A stretch of DNA of 15,036 nt from Methanobacteriaceae archaeon (GTDB lineage: Archaea; Methanobacteriota; Methanobacteria; Methanobacteriales; Methanobacteriaceae): assembly GCA_017883605.1 (NCBI GenBank), contig JADGNH010000035.1, positions 1-15,036 on the forward strand, written 5' to 3'. How positions within the stretch are numbered: the stretch's first letter is position 1; every line of letters begins with the position of its first letter. Shown here one piece after another: positions 14,548 to 15,036 of the stretch. A program made the position numbers and the translations under genes. The notes beneath the pieces are model-generated. The model saw only the letters and a program-made list of their open reading frames with translations. It had not been told where the DNA came from and did no database searches.

Positions 14548-15036
14548 TCAAAGATTGTTAAGAAATTCAAGTATATAGTTGACGGTCTGGTCCTGCTGTT
14601 CTTCTCTGGTAATGGTGCTGTTGTTATCTCCGGCCTGTGCCCCATAATTACCAACGTTATAGTGATTACCGCCGGTTATGGTAATGAAAGTGGTGTTGGC
14701 CGGGAATTTATTAAGGTTATCGGAAATGGCCTTGCTGGTGGTAAGATTATCCAGAGAACCTCTAATTGACAACGCTTTAAAACTGGCGTTTGAAGCATTG
14801 GTCGAAGGATAGGCAGCTAAATATATAACTCCCTTAATTTTATCCTGATGGTTTACAGCATAGTCTGAGGCAAAAACACCGCCCAGGGAATGGCCTGCAA
14901 TTACCCAGGTGCTGATTTCGCTATGATTGGCTATAACCGCATCGGCCTTGTTAACGCCAAAAAAAGCTAAATTAAAGGGCATTTTCACAATTATAGTGGT
15001 ATAACCATTGGTGGTAAGCTTAGAAGCTAAAACTGA
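14548..15036 (-). CDS. Alpha/beta hydrolase family protein (partial, start outside window)
   Basis: The frame stays open from the TGA at 14548 to the window edge at 15036, so the N-terminus lies outside. A GTG at 14988 is only an internal codon: upstream residues (ASKLTTNGYTTIIVKMPF) continue the fold. The visible 162 residues carry the nucleophile elbow GHSLGG (Ser codon 14887-14889), a likely acid at GSLDNLTT, and the histidine segment GGNHYNVGNYG. This order, together with the NLAFFGVNKAD segment, fits the alpha/beta hydrolase 5 type. Substrate unknown. Whether the missing N-terminus includes a signal peptide or lipobox cannot be seen. Confidence 0.85.
   Translation of the reverse strand, partial: SVLASKLTTNGYTTIIVKMPFNLAFFGVNKADAVIANHSEISTWVIAGHSLGGVFASDYAVNHQDKIKGVIYLAAYPSTNASNASFKALSIRGSLDNLTTSKAISDNLNKFPANTTFITITGGNHYNVGNYGAQAGDNNSTITREEQQDQTVNYILEFLNNL

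Overview
The window comes from a methanogenic euryarchaeon of the order Methanobacteriales, probably Methanobacterium or a close relative. This is inferred from an Orc1/Cdc6 initiator beside an array of origin boxes of the Methanothermobacter type, an archaeal Hef helicase/nuclease, archaeal S15 next to a RecJ-like DHH protein, the archaeal phosphomevalonate dehydratase large subunit (AcnX), GGTGAT-type ribosome binding sites and very AT-rich spacers.

Region 1 (1-1251) is a replication origin. Eight copies of a 22-bp origin recognition box lie in two groups of four, plus-strand on the left (49-269) and minus-strand on the right (790-1014). They flank about 520 bp of extremely AT-rich, gene-free DNA, and the box spacing is nearly mirror-symmetric. 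Region 2 (1252-6746) starts with orc1/cdc6, reading away from the origin. pyrB (aspartate carbamoyltransferase), a TrmI-type tRNA m1A methyltransferase and hef follow, all on the minus strand and reading back toward the origin. A perfect 24-bp hairpin flanked by T-runs separates the convergent cdc6 and pyrB.

Region 3 (6747-10552) is an accessory segment. It holds a two-gene membrane operon (a DUF4386 protein and a 154-aa protein), a lone SpoIIAA/STAS-like gene, a 128-aa membrane protein and an easily missed 53-aa two-helix membrane protein. Remains of two broken genes, DUF1622 and the end of a histidine kinase, flank the STAS-like gene. There are also several short inverted and direct repeats.

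Region 4 (10553-15036) returns to core genes, all on the minus strand. In transcription order these are a partial alpha/beta hydrolase (cut by the window edge), rdgB (house-cleaning nucleotide pyrophosphatase), rpsO (S15), a recJ-like DHH gene overlapping rpsO by 35 bp, and the phosphomevalonate dehydratase large subunit. Four start codons were moved downstream because a GGTGAT-like ribosome binding site lies inside the longest-ORF extension. The rdgB 3' end carries a perfect 16-bp tandem duplication that has rewritten its last codons. No rRNA, tRNA, CRISPR array or intact insertion sequence was seen.
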